A DNA stretch of 64,000 nucleotides from the NCBI RefSeq assembly GCF_050003625.1, contig NC_134398.1:17682997-17746996 (forward strand), written 5' to 3'. The position numbers were made by a program, and so were the translations under genes. This stretch comes from Haematobia irritans (taxonomy: Eukaryota > Arthropoda > Insecta > Diptera > Muscidae). Positions 48,633 through 59,571 of this stretch are shown here, in pieces (the stretch's first letter is position 1; each line of letters starts with the position of its first letter). The notes beneath the pieces are model-generated. The model was not told where the DNA came from. It did not search any database and saw nothing but the letters and a program-made list of their open reading frames with translations.

Positions 48633-49928
48633 TATTCAACAAACCGCATACAAACCCCTTAGACAAACATATTTACTCATAGAGTCTTAAAAGAGCCAAA
48701 GCTGACATACTCTCTCTCTCTCGCTCTTGTGCACTCACTTCTATCTTCCATGCACAGTTTACACTTTAACACTTGCAAGGGAGCTGTGCATCGTTGACAA
48801 ACCACCACCACCACCAACACCACCACCCTTGTTAAGAATCTTTAAACAAACAAATATCTTCGGCTTACCAATTCACCTCATCACTCATCTGAACTAAGGT
48901 CACCATCCCCATTTTAGAAGACCCACACAAAGGCTGGATTTTTAGAATTGGCATTAAATGCATTTTATGATATCTGATTACTTGACGGATCTAATGAAAA
49001 CGTATGTTTTGTATACTTATAGACGTTGCTGCCATAAATACATGACCATCACCACAACGAACAACTACAATTGGCGAATAATGAAAGGAATTTGAAACGC
49101 TAACGGAAACCCATCATGACAATGTTGATGGCTTACAGGAAGCTGTAAGTTAGTTCCGTTTCCCCTTCCATCAGGTCATTCTCTACGATCAAGGGTGTTG
49201 TTTGCAATCAATTGTAGAAAATGCATTTCATAAAATCACCAAAGAGATATATTTGGGTGGGCGGGGAAGGGTGTATGGTGGTGCGTGTCAGATAATTCAT
49301 TTGCCCAAAGAAAAAAAAAGAAGCCTATAATTACGATACAGGACTTTAATTCTATTGCTGATGCGTTCGAATTACGTAGCGAATCTTATGTATTGTCGTC
49401 ACAGGACAATGATGCCATAATGGCAATGTTCAGGTGCCCATCCAAAGTTCATAAGAGTTCCATAGTAGCCTGATGACAACCGGATTGTGATGGTAACCAT
49501 ATGCACTAAGCCATTCAATAATGAATTTTGCAGTTATTTGACTGTAAGTGTTCTGCCTCTGGCCGATTTGTCTCCGGGGTTTTCTATTGTTATGACAATA
49601 AGTAATTTAATGGCACCCTAAGCGAACACTAAATGTAATCGTAAAGTGAAAATGGTTTGTTTTTGGAGGAAATTAATAGGAAAAAATTAAATTTATAGGA
49701 AAAAGAGAAAATATCTTAAAGTTGGACGAATATAGTCAATGGTAAATATAATTTTGTATGTCACAGCAAAAAAAAAAAAAAAATCCACAAAAGTAGTGTA
49801 GACCGTCAGCTTGTAATACTGAATTATTGCAAATGTTATTATTATATCCCATCAATAAAGAGCTTCCCATCAAAAAGATCCCAACTTGTTAATATATTTT
49901 CTCTATTTATGGTACAGTTAAAAATATG
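48633..49928. other. Unique DNA with CT and ACC simple repeats
   Basis: (CT)n near 48711-48724 and (ACC)n at 48801-48827. A 62-codon plus frame (49285-49473) is of average complexity but has no recognisable domain. No repeat family is seen. Confidence 0.45.
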
Positions 49929-50563
49929 CACCGAAAAAAAGTGAACTGTTTTATACATCGCACGAAAATTGAACTAAATTTTACTCCACATTTTGAGATT
50001 TCCACAAAGCGTTGTTAAAACCAGGAAAATGTAATGCCCTGTTGTACTTTTTAACTGCAGTTCACGAAATAACATCCTTTCATAGAAGAAAATATGAACT
50101 AAAAATAAAGAAGAAATTCATTGGCGCCAAATCATGACCATTTTATTATTTTTTTCGAAATTTTCTACAGCTTTATGAAATTTTACTTTTTTTTAAGTAT
50201 GTCTCAAGGTTTTATGAACTAAACGTGGGTATAAAGTTCAATGACCGTACACATAACTTCAATATGAACTAAAACAAACGATTACCTAACCATACGGTAG
50301 TTCATTCTTACTATTTTTGGGTATCGTACGAAAATCTTCGTTTGTTTTAGTTCATATTGAACTTATGTGTACGGTCATTGAACTTTATACCCACGTTTAG
50401 TTCATAAAACTTTTGAGACATACTTAAAAAAAGTAAAATTTCATTAAGCTGTAGAAAATTTCGAAAAAAATAATAAAATTTAACTACTAGCAAATAATTT
50501 TTTTTCCAATAAAAGTAAGTTAAATTTAGCGTTAGTTTAACTACGGACATTTCTTTCTGTGTG
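49929..50563. mobile_element. Fold-back MITE with 140-bp inverted arms
   Basis: Outer ends CACCGAAAAAAAGTGAAC and the reverse complement of CACACAGAAAGAAATG resemble MITE E1. Inside, 50141-50280 and 50339-50480 are almost perfect reverse complements (for example CCACGTTTAGTTCATAAAAC against its partner near 50210-50230), separated by 58 bases. An RNA copy would form a very long hairpin. Confidence 0.78.
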
Positions 50564-50956
50564 ATAATTATCTTAATTTACAAATCCTTCACAAAAGAAC
50601 CTCCACGAAAGTGAAAAACCCAAACTACACAGGTTCAAATACCTTCTGGAATGAACGTTTTAATTTTATTTTCATTGATTTTTTGTTTTGTGAATTTCTA
50701 AACATTTTTGAGACATTTTATTGTCTATTTTTTATTTTATATGGCCAGGTAGTGCATTTCCTAAGACTTGATCAAAACATCTTCATATGGAGATTATGTT
50801 AGACAAAAAATGGCAAATTCCATTTAGGTTCTTGATCGATTCATACACCGTAGAGGAGTTTATAAATATTTATGGACCGATATGAATTAAATAAGTATAG
50901 AACCTAATTTCAAACGGTTCGGATAAAATTTGTTCCTCCATGAGGTTCCACAAGCC
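50564..50956. other. Unique DNA with a decayed family A unit
   Basis: TATTTATGGACCGATATGAA, then AATTTCAAACGGTTCGGAT and GTTCCTCCATGAGG (50865-50950) form a diverged 153-bp-type unit. The rest is not recognised. Confidence 0.5.
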
Positions 50957-51838
50957 TGTTGCTACTAGAGCCAAAACTAATCTATCAAAATTTGGGGGAA
51001 AATTTACCAAAAAACTACCAAACACAAAAATTGTATATCTATAAAAAATTTGGCAAAATTTCATTTCTATTTTATTTCAAAATTTTGTCAAAACTTTATT
51101 TTTATTGACAATTTTTTTTAAATTTTATTTCTATGGAAAATTTTTCAAAATTTTATTTCTATGGAAAATTTTGTCAAAATTTTATTTCTAGAGCAAAGTT
51201 TGTTAAAGTTTCATTTCTATAGAAAATTTTGCCAAAATTTTATTTCTAAAGAAATAGAAAAGTTTGTCAAAATGTTATTTCCATAGCAAATGTTGTCAAC
51301 ATTTTATTCAATAGGCAATTTTGTCAACATTTTATTTCTATAGAAAATTATTTCTATAAAAGTTTGTGAAGAACCTATTAGTTGGAGTGGAATATTTTAT
51401 ACCAAACGAAAAATTCCATATTACAAAATTTTATATATATAGAAAATTTTGTCAAAATTGTATTTCTATTTTGATTCAAAATTTTACTTCTATAGAAAAT
51501 TTTGTCAAAGTCTTATTTCTGTTTCATTTCAAAATTTCATTTCAATAGAAAAATTTTTCAAAGTTTTATTTCTATAGAAATTTTTGTCAAAATGTTGTTT
51601 CTATAGAAAATTTTGTTGAAATGTTATATCTACAGAAAATTTTGTCAAAATTTTATTTCTGTAGAATATTTTTTCATTTCATAGAAAATTTTGTCAAAAT
51701 TTTATTTCTATAGAAACTATTGTCAACATTTTATTTCTATAGAAAATTTTGTCAAAATTATATTTCTATAGAAAACGTTGACAAAATTTTATTTCTATAG
51801 AAAATTTTATTTCTATAGAAAATTTGATTTTGTTTCCA
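50957..51838 (+). repeat. 29-bp minisatellite M10a with both flanks (candidate complete short element)
   Basis: The 'end L' flank in plus orientation (50957-51030: TGTTGCTACTAGAGCC, ATCTATCAAAATTTG, CTACCAAACAC) opens the array. The 'end R' flank (51366-51415: TGTGAAGAACCTATTAGTTG, GGAATATTTTATACC) closes about 11 units. A second array follows directly. This is the only place here with both flanks close together. Confidence 0.75.
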
Positions 51839-52009
51839 TATTGAAATTTGGTGGGTGATGGGGGTCGGTTTACATGGAGGCTATACCTCACATTGGTCCG
51901 ATATAGTCAATTTTGTGTACCATCTGATCTACACCGATAACAACTATTTATACAAGTTTCAAATCGATAGCTTGTTTTGTTCGGAAGCATGATTTCCACA
52001 TACGGACGA
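51839..52009 (+). repeat. Family A-derived terminal segment D1
   Basis: ATTTGGTGGGTGATG, GGTCGGTTTACATGGAGGC, ATTGGTCCGATATAGTC, TTTCAAATCGATAGCTTG and TTCGGAAGCATGATTTCC match the last unit of family A elements up to the (GGAC)n start. It lies between minisatellite arrays. Confidence 0.7.
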
Positions 52010-52309
52010 ACAAATTTTATATAGAATATAGGATTTTTTTAAATTATATTTCTATACAAAATTTTGTCAAAATGTTATATCTACAGAAAATTTTGTCAAA
52101 ATGTTGTTTCTATAGAAAATTTTGTCAAAATTTTATTTCTGTTGAATATTTTGTCAAAATTTCATTGCTATAGAAAATTTTGTCAAAATTTTATTTCTAT
52201 AGAAACTTTTGTCAAAATTTTATTTCTATAGAAAATGTTGACAAAATTTTATTTCTATAGAAAATTTTGTCAAAATTTTATTTCTATAGAAAATTTGATT
52301 AAAATTTCA
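52010..52309 (+). repeat. 29-bp minisatellite M10b, plus orientation
   Basis: About ten units, ending where the rosa-like transposon is inserted. Confidence 0.88.
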
Positions 52310-53125
52310 AGGGCCGATGTTGATTTTGAATAAGACACAAACTATCTAGGAAATTATTGTAATTTTATTTTATTATGATATATTGGTATTATTCAATTAT
52401 GTGTGGAACAAAATATCGGCCAAATGGGCGCCGCGACCTCGGTGGCACGCCTTCATCCGATGGTCAAAATTTTCGATGACGCTGAGGCATAATGGAAGTT
52501 CTATGCCGTTAATGTGCCGAATTATATCATCCTTTAGCTCTTAAATTGTTGCTGGCTTATCACCGTACACCTTTTCTTTCAAATAACTCCAAAGAAAAAA
52601 GTCCAACGGTCACATGATCTTGGCGGCCAATTTACATCACCATTACGTGAGATAACACGGCCATTGAATTTGTTGCGGAAAAGAGCCATTATTTCTTTAG
52701 CTGTGTGACAAGTGGCACCGTCCTGCTAAAACCACATATCGTCCACATCCATATCTTCCAATTCGGGCCATAAAAAGTTCGTTATCATCTCACGATAGCG
52801 AACACCATTCACAGTAACTGCCTGACCGGCCTCATTGTGGAAAAAATACGGCCCGATGATGCCGCCAGCCCATAAACCGCACCAAACAGTCACTCTTTGT
52901 GGGTGCATTGGTTTTACGACAATCGCTCATGGATTCTCATCACTGAAGATGATTTTCTTCGAAAACTGATCATCCACTGTTGCCATTTCTTGGAACCATT
53001 TAACACGTTGTTGGATTGTGTATCTCTCCATGGTTCAAATTAAATAAGTATGAAATAGAGAAATGTCAAATAAAATTCGGAAAAAACTTAGCGTTTAGGA
53101 GTGGTTCACATTCAACATCGGCCTT
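52310..53125 (-). mobile_element. Defective mariner-superfamily transposon (rosa/DD41D-like)
   Basis: The 816-bp unit has inverted ends (AGGGCCGATGTTGATTTTGA at 52310; AAGGCCGATGTTGAATGTGA on the opposite strand at 53125). It is followed by TA at 53126-53127, with CA on the left. It carries a broken transposase frame on minus. The ends and protein place it in the IS630/Tc1/mariner superfamily. The flanks are minisatellite (left) and family A-derived sequence (right). Confidence 0.8.
52397..53031 (-). pseudogene. Mariner-superfamily transposase, broken
   Basis: Starts MERYTIQQRVK, then jumps to WFQEMATVDDQ, so the DNA-binding helix-turn-helix region is deleted. Next come KKIIFSDE (first catalytic D region), PMHPQRVTVWCGLWAGGIIG, FHNEAGQAVTVNG, ELEDMDVDDMWF, QDGATCHTA (second D), NWPPRS and LW.YLKEKVYG. 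The protein ends HLADILFHT with a stop at 52397. Stops lie at 52927-52929 (TGA), 52726-52728 (TAG) and 52541-52543 (TAA), and a small deletion near 52603-52610 shifts the frame in the last catalytic block. Allowing for that deletion, the second-to-third acid spacing is about 41, which suggests the rosa/DD41D group (inference). It cannot make an active enzyme. Confidence 0.82.
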
Positions 53126-53384
53126 TACAATTTAACCACCAATTTCCAATTTCTATATTGAAATTTGGTGGGTGATGCATGGAATGAAATTTGCTCTGTC
53201 AAGAGCCTTCGCAAAACAAATCTGGGGGGTCGGTTTACATGGGGGCTATACCTCACATTGGTCCGATATATTCAATTTTCTGATTTCACCGATAACAATT
53301 ATTTATACAAGTTTCAAATCGATAGCATGTTTTGTTCGGAAGCATGATTTCTATAGACGTATGAACAACTTTTATATAGAATAT
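53126..53384 (+). repeat. Family A-derived terminal segment D2
   Basis: Second copy of the D1 segment, here with GATGAAATTTGCTCTG-like and AGAGCCTTCGCAAA parts of the unit preserved. It ends in GAAGCATGATTTCTATAG and passes directly into minisatellite. Confidence 0.7.
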
Positions 53385-54090
53385 AGTATTTTTTTTTAAT
53401 TATATTTCTATAGACATTTTTGTCAAAATGTTGTTTCTATAGAAAATTTTGTCAAAATATTATATTTACAGAAAATTTTGTCAAAATTTTATTTCTATAG
53501 AAAATTTTGTCAAAATTTTATTTCTATAGAAAATGTTGTCCAAGTTTTATTTCTATACAAAATTATTTATGGACCGATACGACACCAACAATTTGCCAAA
53601 CAAAAAAAAAATGCATATCTATAAAAAAATTGTGTAAAATTTTATTTTTATTTTATTTCAAAATTTTATCAAAACTTTATTTTTATAGAAAATTTTGTCA
53701 AAATTTTATTCCTTTAGAAAATTTTGTCAAAATTTCTATAAATATTTATGGACCGATATGACACCAACAAACTGCCAAACAAAAAAATTGCATATCTATA
53801 AAAAAATTGTGTAAAATTTTATTTTTATTTTATTTCAAAATTTTATCAAAACTCTAGTTCTATAGAAAATTTTGTCAAAACTTAATTTCTATAGAAAATT
53901 TTTTCAAAATTTTATTTCTATAGAAAATTTTGTCAAAATTTTATTTCTATAGAAAAACTTGTCAGAATTATATTTATATAGAATTTTCTTTCAAAATGTT
54001 GTCAAAGTTATATTTCTATAGAAAATTTTGTCAAAATTTTATTTCTATAGGAAATTTTATCAAAATTTTACTTTTATAGAAAATTTTGTT
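53385..54090 (+). repeat. 29-bp minisatellite M10c with a 179-bp tandem duplication
   Basis: Plus-orientation units. A mixed block (TTTATGGACCGATA, ACACCAACAA, TGCCAAACAAAAAAA, TGCATATCTATAAAAAAATT) occurs at about 53566 and again at about 53745, 179 bp apart. Confidence 0.8.
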
Positions 54091-54395
54091 CGGTTGAAAT
54101 TTGGTGGGTGATGTATCGGATGAAATTTGCTCTGTCAAGAGCCTTCGAAAAAAAATTTTGGGGGTCGGCTTATATGGGGTCTATACCTCAAAGTGGTCCG
54201 ATATAGTCAATTTTATTATCGGTGTAGGTCAGATACACCGATAAAACTACTTATACAAGTTTCAAACCGATAGCTTGTTTTGTTCGGAAGCATGATTTGC
54301 ACAGACGGACGAACAGCCGGACGGACGGACATCGCTAAATCAACACAGAATTTCACCACGATCCAATATTTCGATGTGTTGTACAACATATAAAA
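54091..54395 (+). repeat. Family A-derived terminal segment D3
   Basis: Third copy, extending through ACAGACGGACGAACAGCC, GGACGGACGGACATCGC and CACCACGATCCAATATTTCG to ATATAAAAAAACACC. It is the most complete of D1-D3 at the 3' side. Confidence 0.7.
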
Positions 54396-54932
54396 AAACA
54401 CCATTTCAAGTGATGATGATTTTCCATATCAACCATGCTCTTTACCATTAATTGATGATTGATGAATATAAGGCTAGAAGTAGAAAATATTTTCGTTTGC
54501 CCAATATATCTAATTAATTTTAGCTCTTAATAAAAAACTTTTTCAAAATTGATTCCGAATACATCTGTAGATATATAACAGGGAAATCAAATGGCGAACT
54601 TAGGATAATTGCAAGTCAACTTCCGCATTTTAAGAGTATATTGCATCCTTTCAACAACCGGTGGCAGTTGCCACTGGTTGGAGTAACATAGAATCAGGGG
54701 AGGACTACACACACTCCATACTAAAAGAAGTTAAGTCGAAAGTTCAAAAATCAATAAATTTTAAAAACTATAAAATCAAGTAAATAACAAATACTATGTT
54801 GAATTATTTATAAATTCCAAACTATGAGGTCTAAGAAACCAGAGGATTCAAAATTTTATGTAAACGAGACCTTCAAGAATTCTAATTTATAGTTAGATAT
54901 ATTCTAATTTATTCTAATTTATAGGTATATAT
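54396..54932. other. AT-rich unique DNA
   Basis: No feature beyond short direct repeats such as ATTCTAATTT at about 54899-54920. Confidence 0.5.
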
Positions 54933-55230
54933 CACACGGAGAAAAAGCAATAGAGCTTGATATGCATGCATATAAGAAATTAAAATTTTTGAAAAAGTTT
55001 TAATATGCTCTTGAGACATTTTTGAGGTGATCATATTCCTTTTCGGCTTGTGAAAGTCATCTTTTTAGTTCTTAATGTGATGTGCTTTTAATGTGATGCT
55101 ACATAAGTGTTTCAGATCTCATTACATTTTTGAGGTGATCATATTCCTTTTCGGCTTGTGAAAGTCATCTTTTTAGTTCTTAGCCTATGTGCTTTTAATG
55201 TGATGCTACATAAGTGTTTCAGATCTCATT
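54933..55230. repeat. Small MITE plus 108-bp tandem duplication of its end
   Basis: CACACGGAGAAAAAGCAATA at 54933 and the reverse complement of CACAAGCCGAAAAGGAATAT at 55052 form a 120-bp inverted-end element. A block starting ACATTTTTGAGGTGATCATA that includes the right end is tandemly duplicated (55016-55123 and 55124-55230). Confidence 0.7.
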
Positions 55231-55383
55231 ACAAAAACTAAGTAAACTTATTCGATATATGTATAAACTCATCAGCGAAAATTTTAATTTAGTTCTGAGA
55301 CAGCATATATTTATATACATTACGTGAAAAAAGACTTGTGAGGTGAATACTATTATTATTTTTTCTTAGAATGTTGAAGAGTA

Positions 55384-55582
55384 CACACGCAGAGAAGGAA
55401 TATGATCACCTCAAATATATTTCAAGAGCACAATGTTATTTTTGGACGGTGAACATGGAAATCAGGTACATAATTTTCGAGAACATAACATGGTTGCGAC
55501 AAACATGTTACATGTTCCTCGTCCAAAAATAACATTTTGCTCTTACAACATGTTTGAGGAGATCATATTTCTTCTCTGGGTG
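55384..55582. mobile_element. Palindromic 199-bp MITE with TA duplication
   Basis: TA flanks at 55382-55383 and 55583-55584. The ends CACACGCAGAGAAGGAATAT and CACCCAGAGAAGAAATATGA (opposite strand) extend into arms of about 85 bp containing GAGGTGATCATA / GAGGAGATCATA and GTTATTTTTGGACG on both sides. It is related to the 54933 element. Confidence 0.78.
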
Positions 55583-55584
55583 TA

Positions 55585-56118
55585 TAAATCATCAAATATG
55601 TATGAATTAAATCTCATATCACATATCGATTTAACTTCTTTTAGCTATAAGCTATCGATAAGTGATACTGTGGTTCATCATAGTGGCGACTGTCATAGTG
55701 TATGTAGAAAATGTTTGAAAAGTCAATCTAAATGGAAGTAATGATAAATGTTTAAGTACAGTACACATTTACACTTATTCAATACATCCATACATACACA
55801 GACAAATGAAATGAACTGCGAATACGAGGACGATGCCATTTGAAGGGCTTTTTTGTAGCTGTTGCCATTCATGATGGTATAGACGTTAATACTTTGAATA
55901 ATTACATAAACTAACGGGTGATAAAAAACGGATGTGTAATATATAAAAACCGATAAGAAGTGAGAAAATGCATTGAAACATTTCGGTTGTGGTCATAACT
56001 TAAACTTCACTTAACTCGTCACCATTCTATAAAGCATGCGTAAATAAGAATTGAACGTTAGACAGTTTCATGGTGTTCGGTGCATCAGTGGATCAAAGTT
56101 TTATTGATTCCATAGAAA
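55585..56118. other. Unique DNA
   Basis: Nothing recognised except a single minisatellite-like phrase TTTTATTGATTCCATAGAAA just before C2. Confidence 0.5.
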
Positions 56119-56330
56119 AAACAAGTGAGTAAAGTAGAAAGTCGGGCGGGGCCGACTACATATACCCTAAACCACCCCTACTGAATTGGTATAGGTTTTG
56201 GAGAACATAAAGGGGGGTACATGTTTATGGGTGTCTTGTCACAATCTGAGCAGAAATGTCTAATATTAGGAGCTATAGTTTATTTTGCACCAAAAGAGTT
56301 AGTATGCCACTAATATTGAGTCCATTATTA

Positions 56331-58368
56331 AACAAGTATATACGGCCGTAAGTTCGGCCAGGCCGAATCTTATGTACCCTCCACCATGGATTGCGTAGAA
56401 ACTTCTACGAAAGACTGTCATCCACAATCGAAATACTTGGGTTGTGGTATCTTAAAACTTCTTAACATCGTTTTCTAAATTGTGAGTTAGTCCGTACGTG
56501 GTATATATTAGACAAAAAAGTTATGTATAGTTAAGTCTACAAATAATTACGAATCGATATGGACTTTTTCCACGGTACGTAGAGAGCCAGAACTGAAATA
56601 TGGGGGTCACTTATATGGGGGCTATATACAATTATGAACTTGATATGGACCAATTTTTGTGTGATTGGAAATCGATTTATCTGAGGGATATATATAACTA
56701 TAGACCGATATGGACCTAGTTAGGCATGGTTGTTAACGACAATATACTAGCAAAATGTACCAAATTTCAACTCACTCGGATGAAATTAGCTCCTCCAAGA
56801 GGCTCCAAAACCATATCTCGGGATCGGCTTATATGGGGCTATATATGATTATGGACTGATATGGACCACTTTTGGCATGGTTGTTAAATACAATATACGA
56901 TCACTACGTACCAAATTTCAAACAGATCGGATGAATTTTGCTTCTCCAAAAGGCACCGGAGGTCAAATCTGGGGATGGGTTTATATGGGAGCTATATATT
57001 ATTATGGACTGATAGGAACCAATTCCTGCATGGTTGTTGGATACCATATACTAACATCACGTACCAAATTTCAACCGAATGGGAAGAATTTTGCTCTTCC
57101 AAGGGGCTCTGGAGGTCAAATCTGGGGATTGGTTTATATGGGGCCTATATAATTATGGACCGATTTCGACCAATTTTTGCACGGCAGTTTAAGACCATAT
57201 ATTAACACCACGTACCAAATTTCACCTGAATCAGATGAATTATGATCTTCCCAGAGGCTCCGGAGGTCAAATCGGGGGATCGGTTTATATGGGGGCTATA
57301 TATAATTATGGACCGATTTCGACCAATTTTTGCATGGTTGTTAGATACCATATACTAACACCATGTACCAAATTTCAGCCGGATCGGATGAAATTTGCTT
57401 CCCTTAGAGGCCTCGCAAGCCAAATCGGGGGATCGGTATATATGGGGGCTATATATAATTATATACCGATGTGGACCAATTTTTGCATGGTTATTAGAGA
57501 CCATATACTAACATCATGTACCAAATTTCAGCCGGATCGGATGAAATTTGCTTCTCTTAGAGGCCTCGCAAACCAAATTTGGGGGTCCGTTTATATTGGG
57601 GCTATACGTAAAAGTGGACCGATATGGCCGATTTGCAATGCCATCCGACCTACGTCAATAACAACTACTTGTGCCAAGTTTCAAGTCGATAGCTTGTTTC
57701 GTTCGGAAGTTAGCGTGATTTCAACAAACGGACGGACGGACGGACATGCTCAGATCGACTCAGAATCAGAGTTGGCCTGTCGCCAACTGTGACTTTTGCG
57801 ACATACGTTTACGACGGTATAATACGTATGTCGCAAAAGTCGTAAACCTAGTGTAGAAAACCTAATTTGGAATTAAAGAAATTGTGAATATTTTTAATTT
57901 AATATAGTTAAGCTCCCCGATAAAAGGTATGCAAAAAATGTTTTTTATGGTATTTATTCAAAACACTACTAGATTTACATCTCTCATTCACAACTTCAAA
58001 CTGTTCTTGGTTTTCGTGGTCCAAGCTTTAGCTGCATCAACGAATGACTAGCTACAATTTTGAAAATTTGTAATTAGTATAAGCCAAAAGTGATTTTATA
58101 AAATTTTCTCTAAACAGCAATTCACTTCTATAAGACTTAAGTAGTTTTCCTTCTTTCCAGTTTCTGCAGTAATTTGTGAAAGGTTAGCTATGAGCGAGTA
58201 CCGACCGTCACGTTTACTGCACCATCGAGTAGTTTATAGTAATTTTGGCTTCGAGTTTCCAATTGAAATAACTATATTCTTAGAACTTAGTCTTAGAGCA
58301 ATATTTCGATGTGTTACAAACGGAATGACAAAGTTAATATACCCCCCATCCTATGGTGGAGGGTATAA
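56331..58368 (+). mobile_element. Family A element, copy A4 nested in C2
   Basis: Complete termini: AACAAGTATATACGGCCGTA, hairpin, TACCCTCCACCATGG; and CCTATGGTGGAGGGTATAAA at the end. 153-bp units (accgat anchors 57312 and 57465) and (GGAC)n at about 57726-57746 are present. A 185-codon frame (57235-57792) is open across units. The segment just after GACTCAGAAT is replaced by a 518-bp insertion (57769-58286). Confidence 0.8.
57769..58286. other. Insertion in A4 with strong hairpin, unidentified
   Basis: Begins with a small stem GTTGG/CCAAC. Then GACTTTTGCGACATACGT (57791-57808) pairs perfectly with ACGTATGTCGCAAAAGTC (57824-57841) across a 15-base loop. The remaining about 430 bp has no homology I recognise, and no clear terminal repeat or target duplication. 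Confidence 0.55.
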
Positions 58369-59045
58369 AAAGAGGAAATCGGTCAATCAGTTGTGGGTAA
58401 TAAATCCAAATTTCTGCAATAGGGCAATAGATTTATGCAAGAGCTTAACGTAAGTCTAAATACGATCGGCTAGTACATCAAAATTTTAAATTTGAGTAAC
58501 ATTGGTTAATAAATAAAAGTATTATGGTCAAATTTGGGAAAATCGAGCGATGCATATATATGGGACCTATATCTAAATCTGAACCAATTTGTATAATAAT
58601 TTGCACGTATGATTGATACCACAGAAGGTCACTTGGTGGAAAATTTGGGTACGATCAGTTAACAAATGACGCCCCTATGGTCAAAAATAAGGTTATTAGG
58701 GGTAAATTTTTCAAAATCGGGCGATGCATATATATGGGAGCTATATCTAAATTTGAACCGATTTCGATGAAATTTTGCACATACAGTTTGTGCTATAGAA
58801 GATTACATTTAGCCAAACTTGGTTGCGATCGGTTGATAAGTAAGGGTTTTACGGCCAAATTTGGCTAAATCGGGCGATACATATATATGGGAGCTATATC
58901 TAAATCTGAACCGATTTCGTTGAAATTTCGCACATACAGTTAGCTATACAAGATTACATTTAGCCAACTTTGAGTACGATCGGTTGATAAGTAAGGGATT
59001 TTCGGCCAAATTTGGCAAAATCGGGCGATACATATATATGGGAGC

Positions 59046-59571
59046 GGCCATAGACTGCCGCAAATCTCTCAACGAGATGGCTGAGCAGTACAATATTCAC
59101 CTAATATGGGTGCCTGGCCATAGGAACATACCGGGGAACTGTGAAGCGGATGTGTTAGCAAGGCTAGGAACTACCTTACATATTCCAGGGGAACTAGAAT
59201 CTGTTGGCGAATTTGCAAAAACTATAGGTGCGAAGTATAATGACTATTGTATAAGACGTGGAGGAAAAGGAATCAATTAAACACCTCTTGTGTGAGTGTC
59301 CAGCTTTTTGTGTAAGGCGTAAGCGAATTTAAGGAGCATATAGCTTTAGATTACTGGCTGACCTGGAAAACGTTAACTTAAGCAGTTTGTTAATGTTTTT
59401 GGAGCAATCTGGTTGGTTCCACAAAAGAAAATAATAGAGAAGGTTCAGTGGTGAAGACTAGAAGTGCCCATATGTAATAGGTACTTTTAGTTAAATGTGG
59501 TATCACAATGGACTGAATAGTCTAAGTGAGCCTGAAATTTAATCGGGCTGCCACTTTAACCTAACCTAACC
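59046..59571 (+). mobile_element. 5'-truncated LINE insertion with 8-bp target duplication
   Basis: Inserted into a C2 unit with ATGGGAGC duplicated on both sides (59038-59045, 59572-59579). Encodes CRKSLNEMAEQYNIHLIWVP, then GHRNIPGNCEADVLARLGTT (RNase H end, with the last catalytic D). An internal deletion follows, then in another frame EEKESIKHLLCECPAFCVRR and an in-frame stop, then FLEQSGWFHKRK and stop. The tail ends GGGCTGCCACTTTAACCTAA-CCTAAC with no poly(A). It is distinct in sequence from the LINE at 1-803. Confidence 0.88.
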
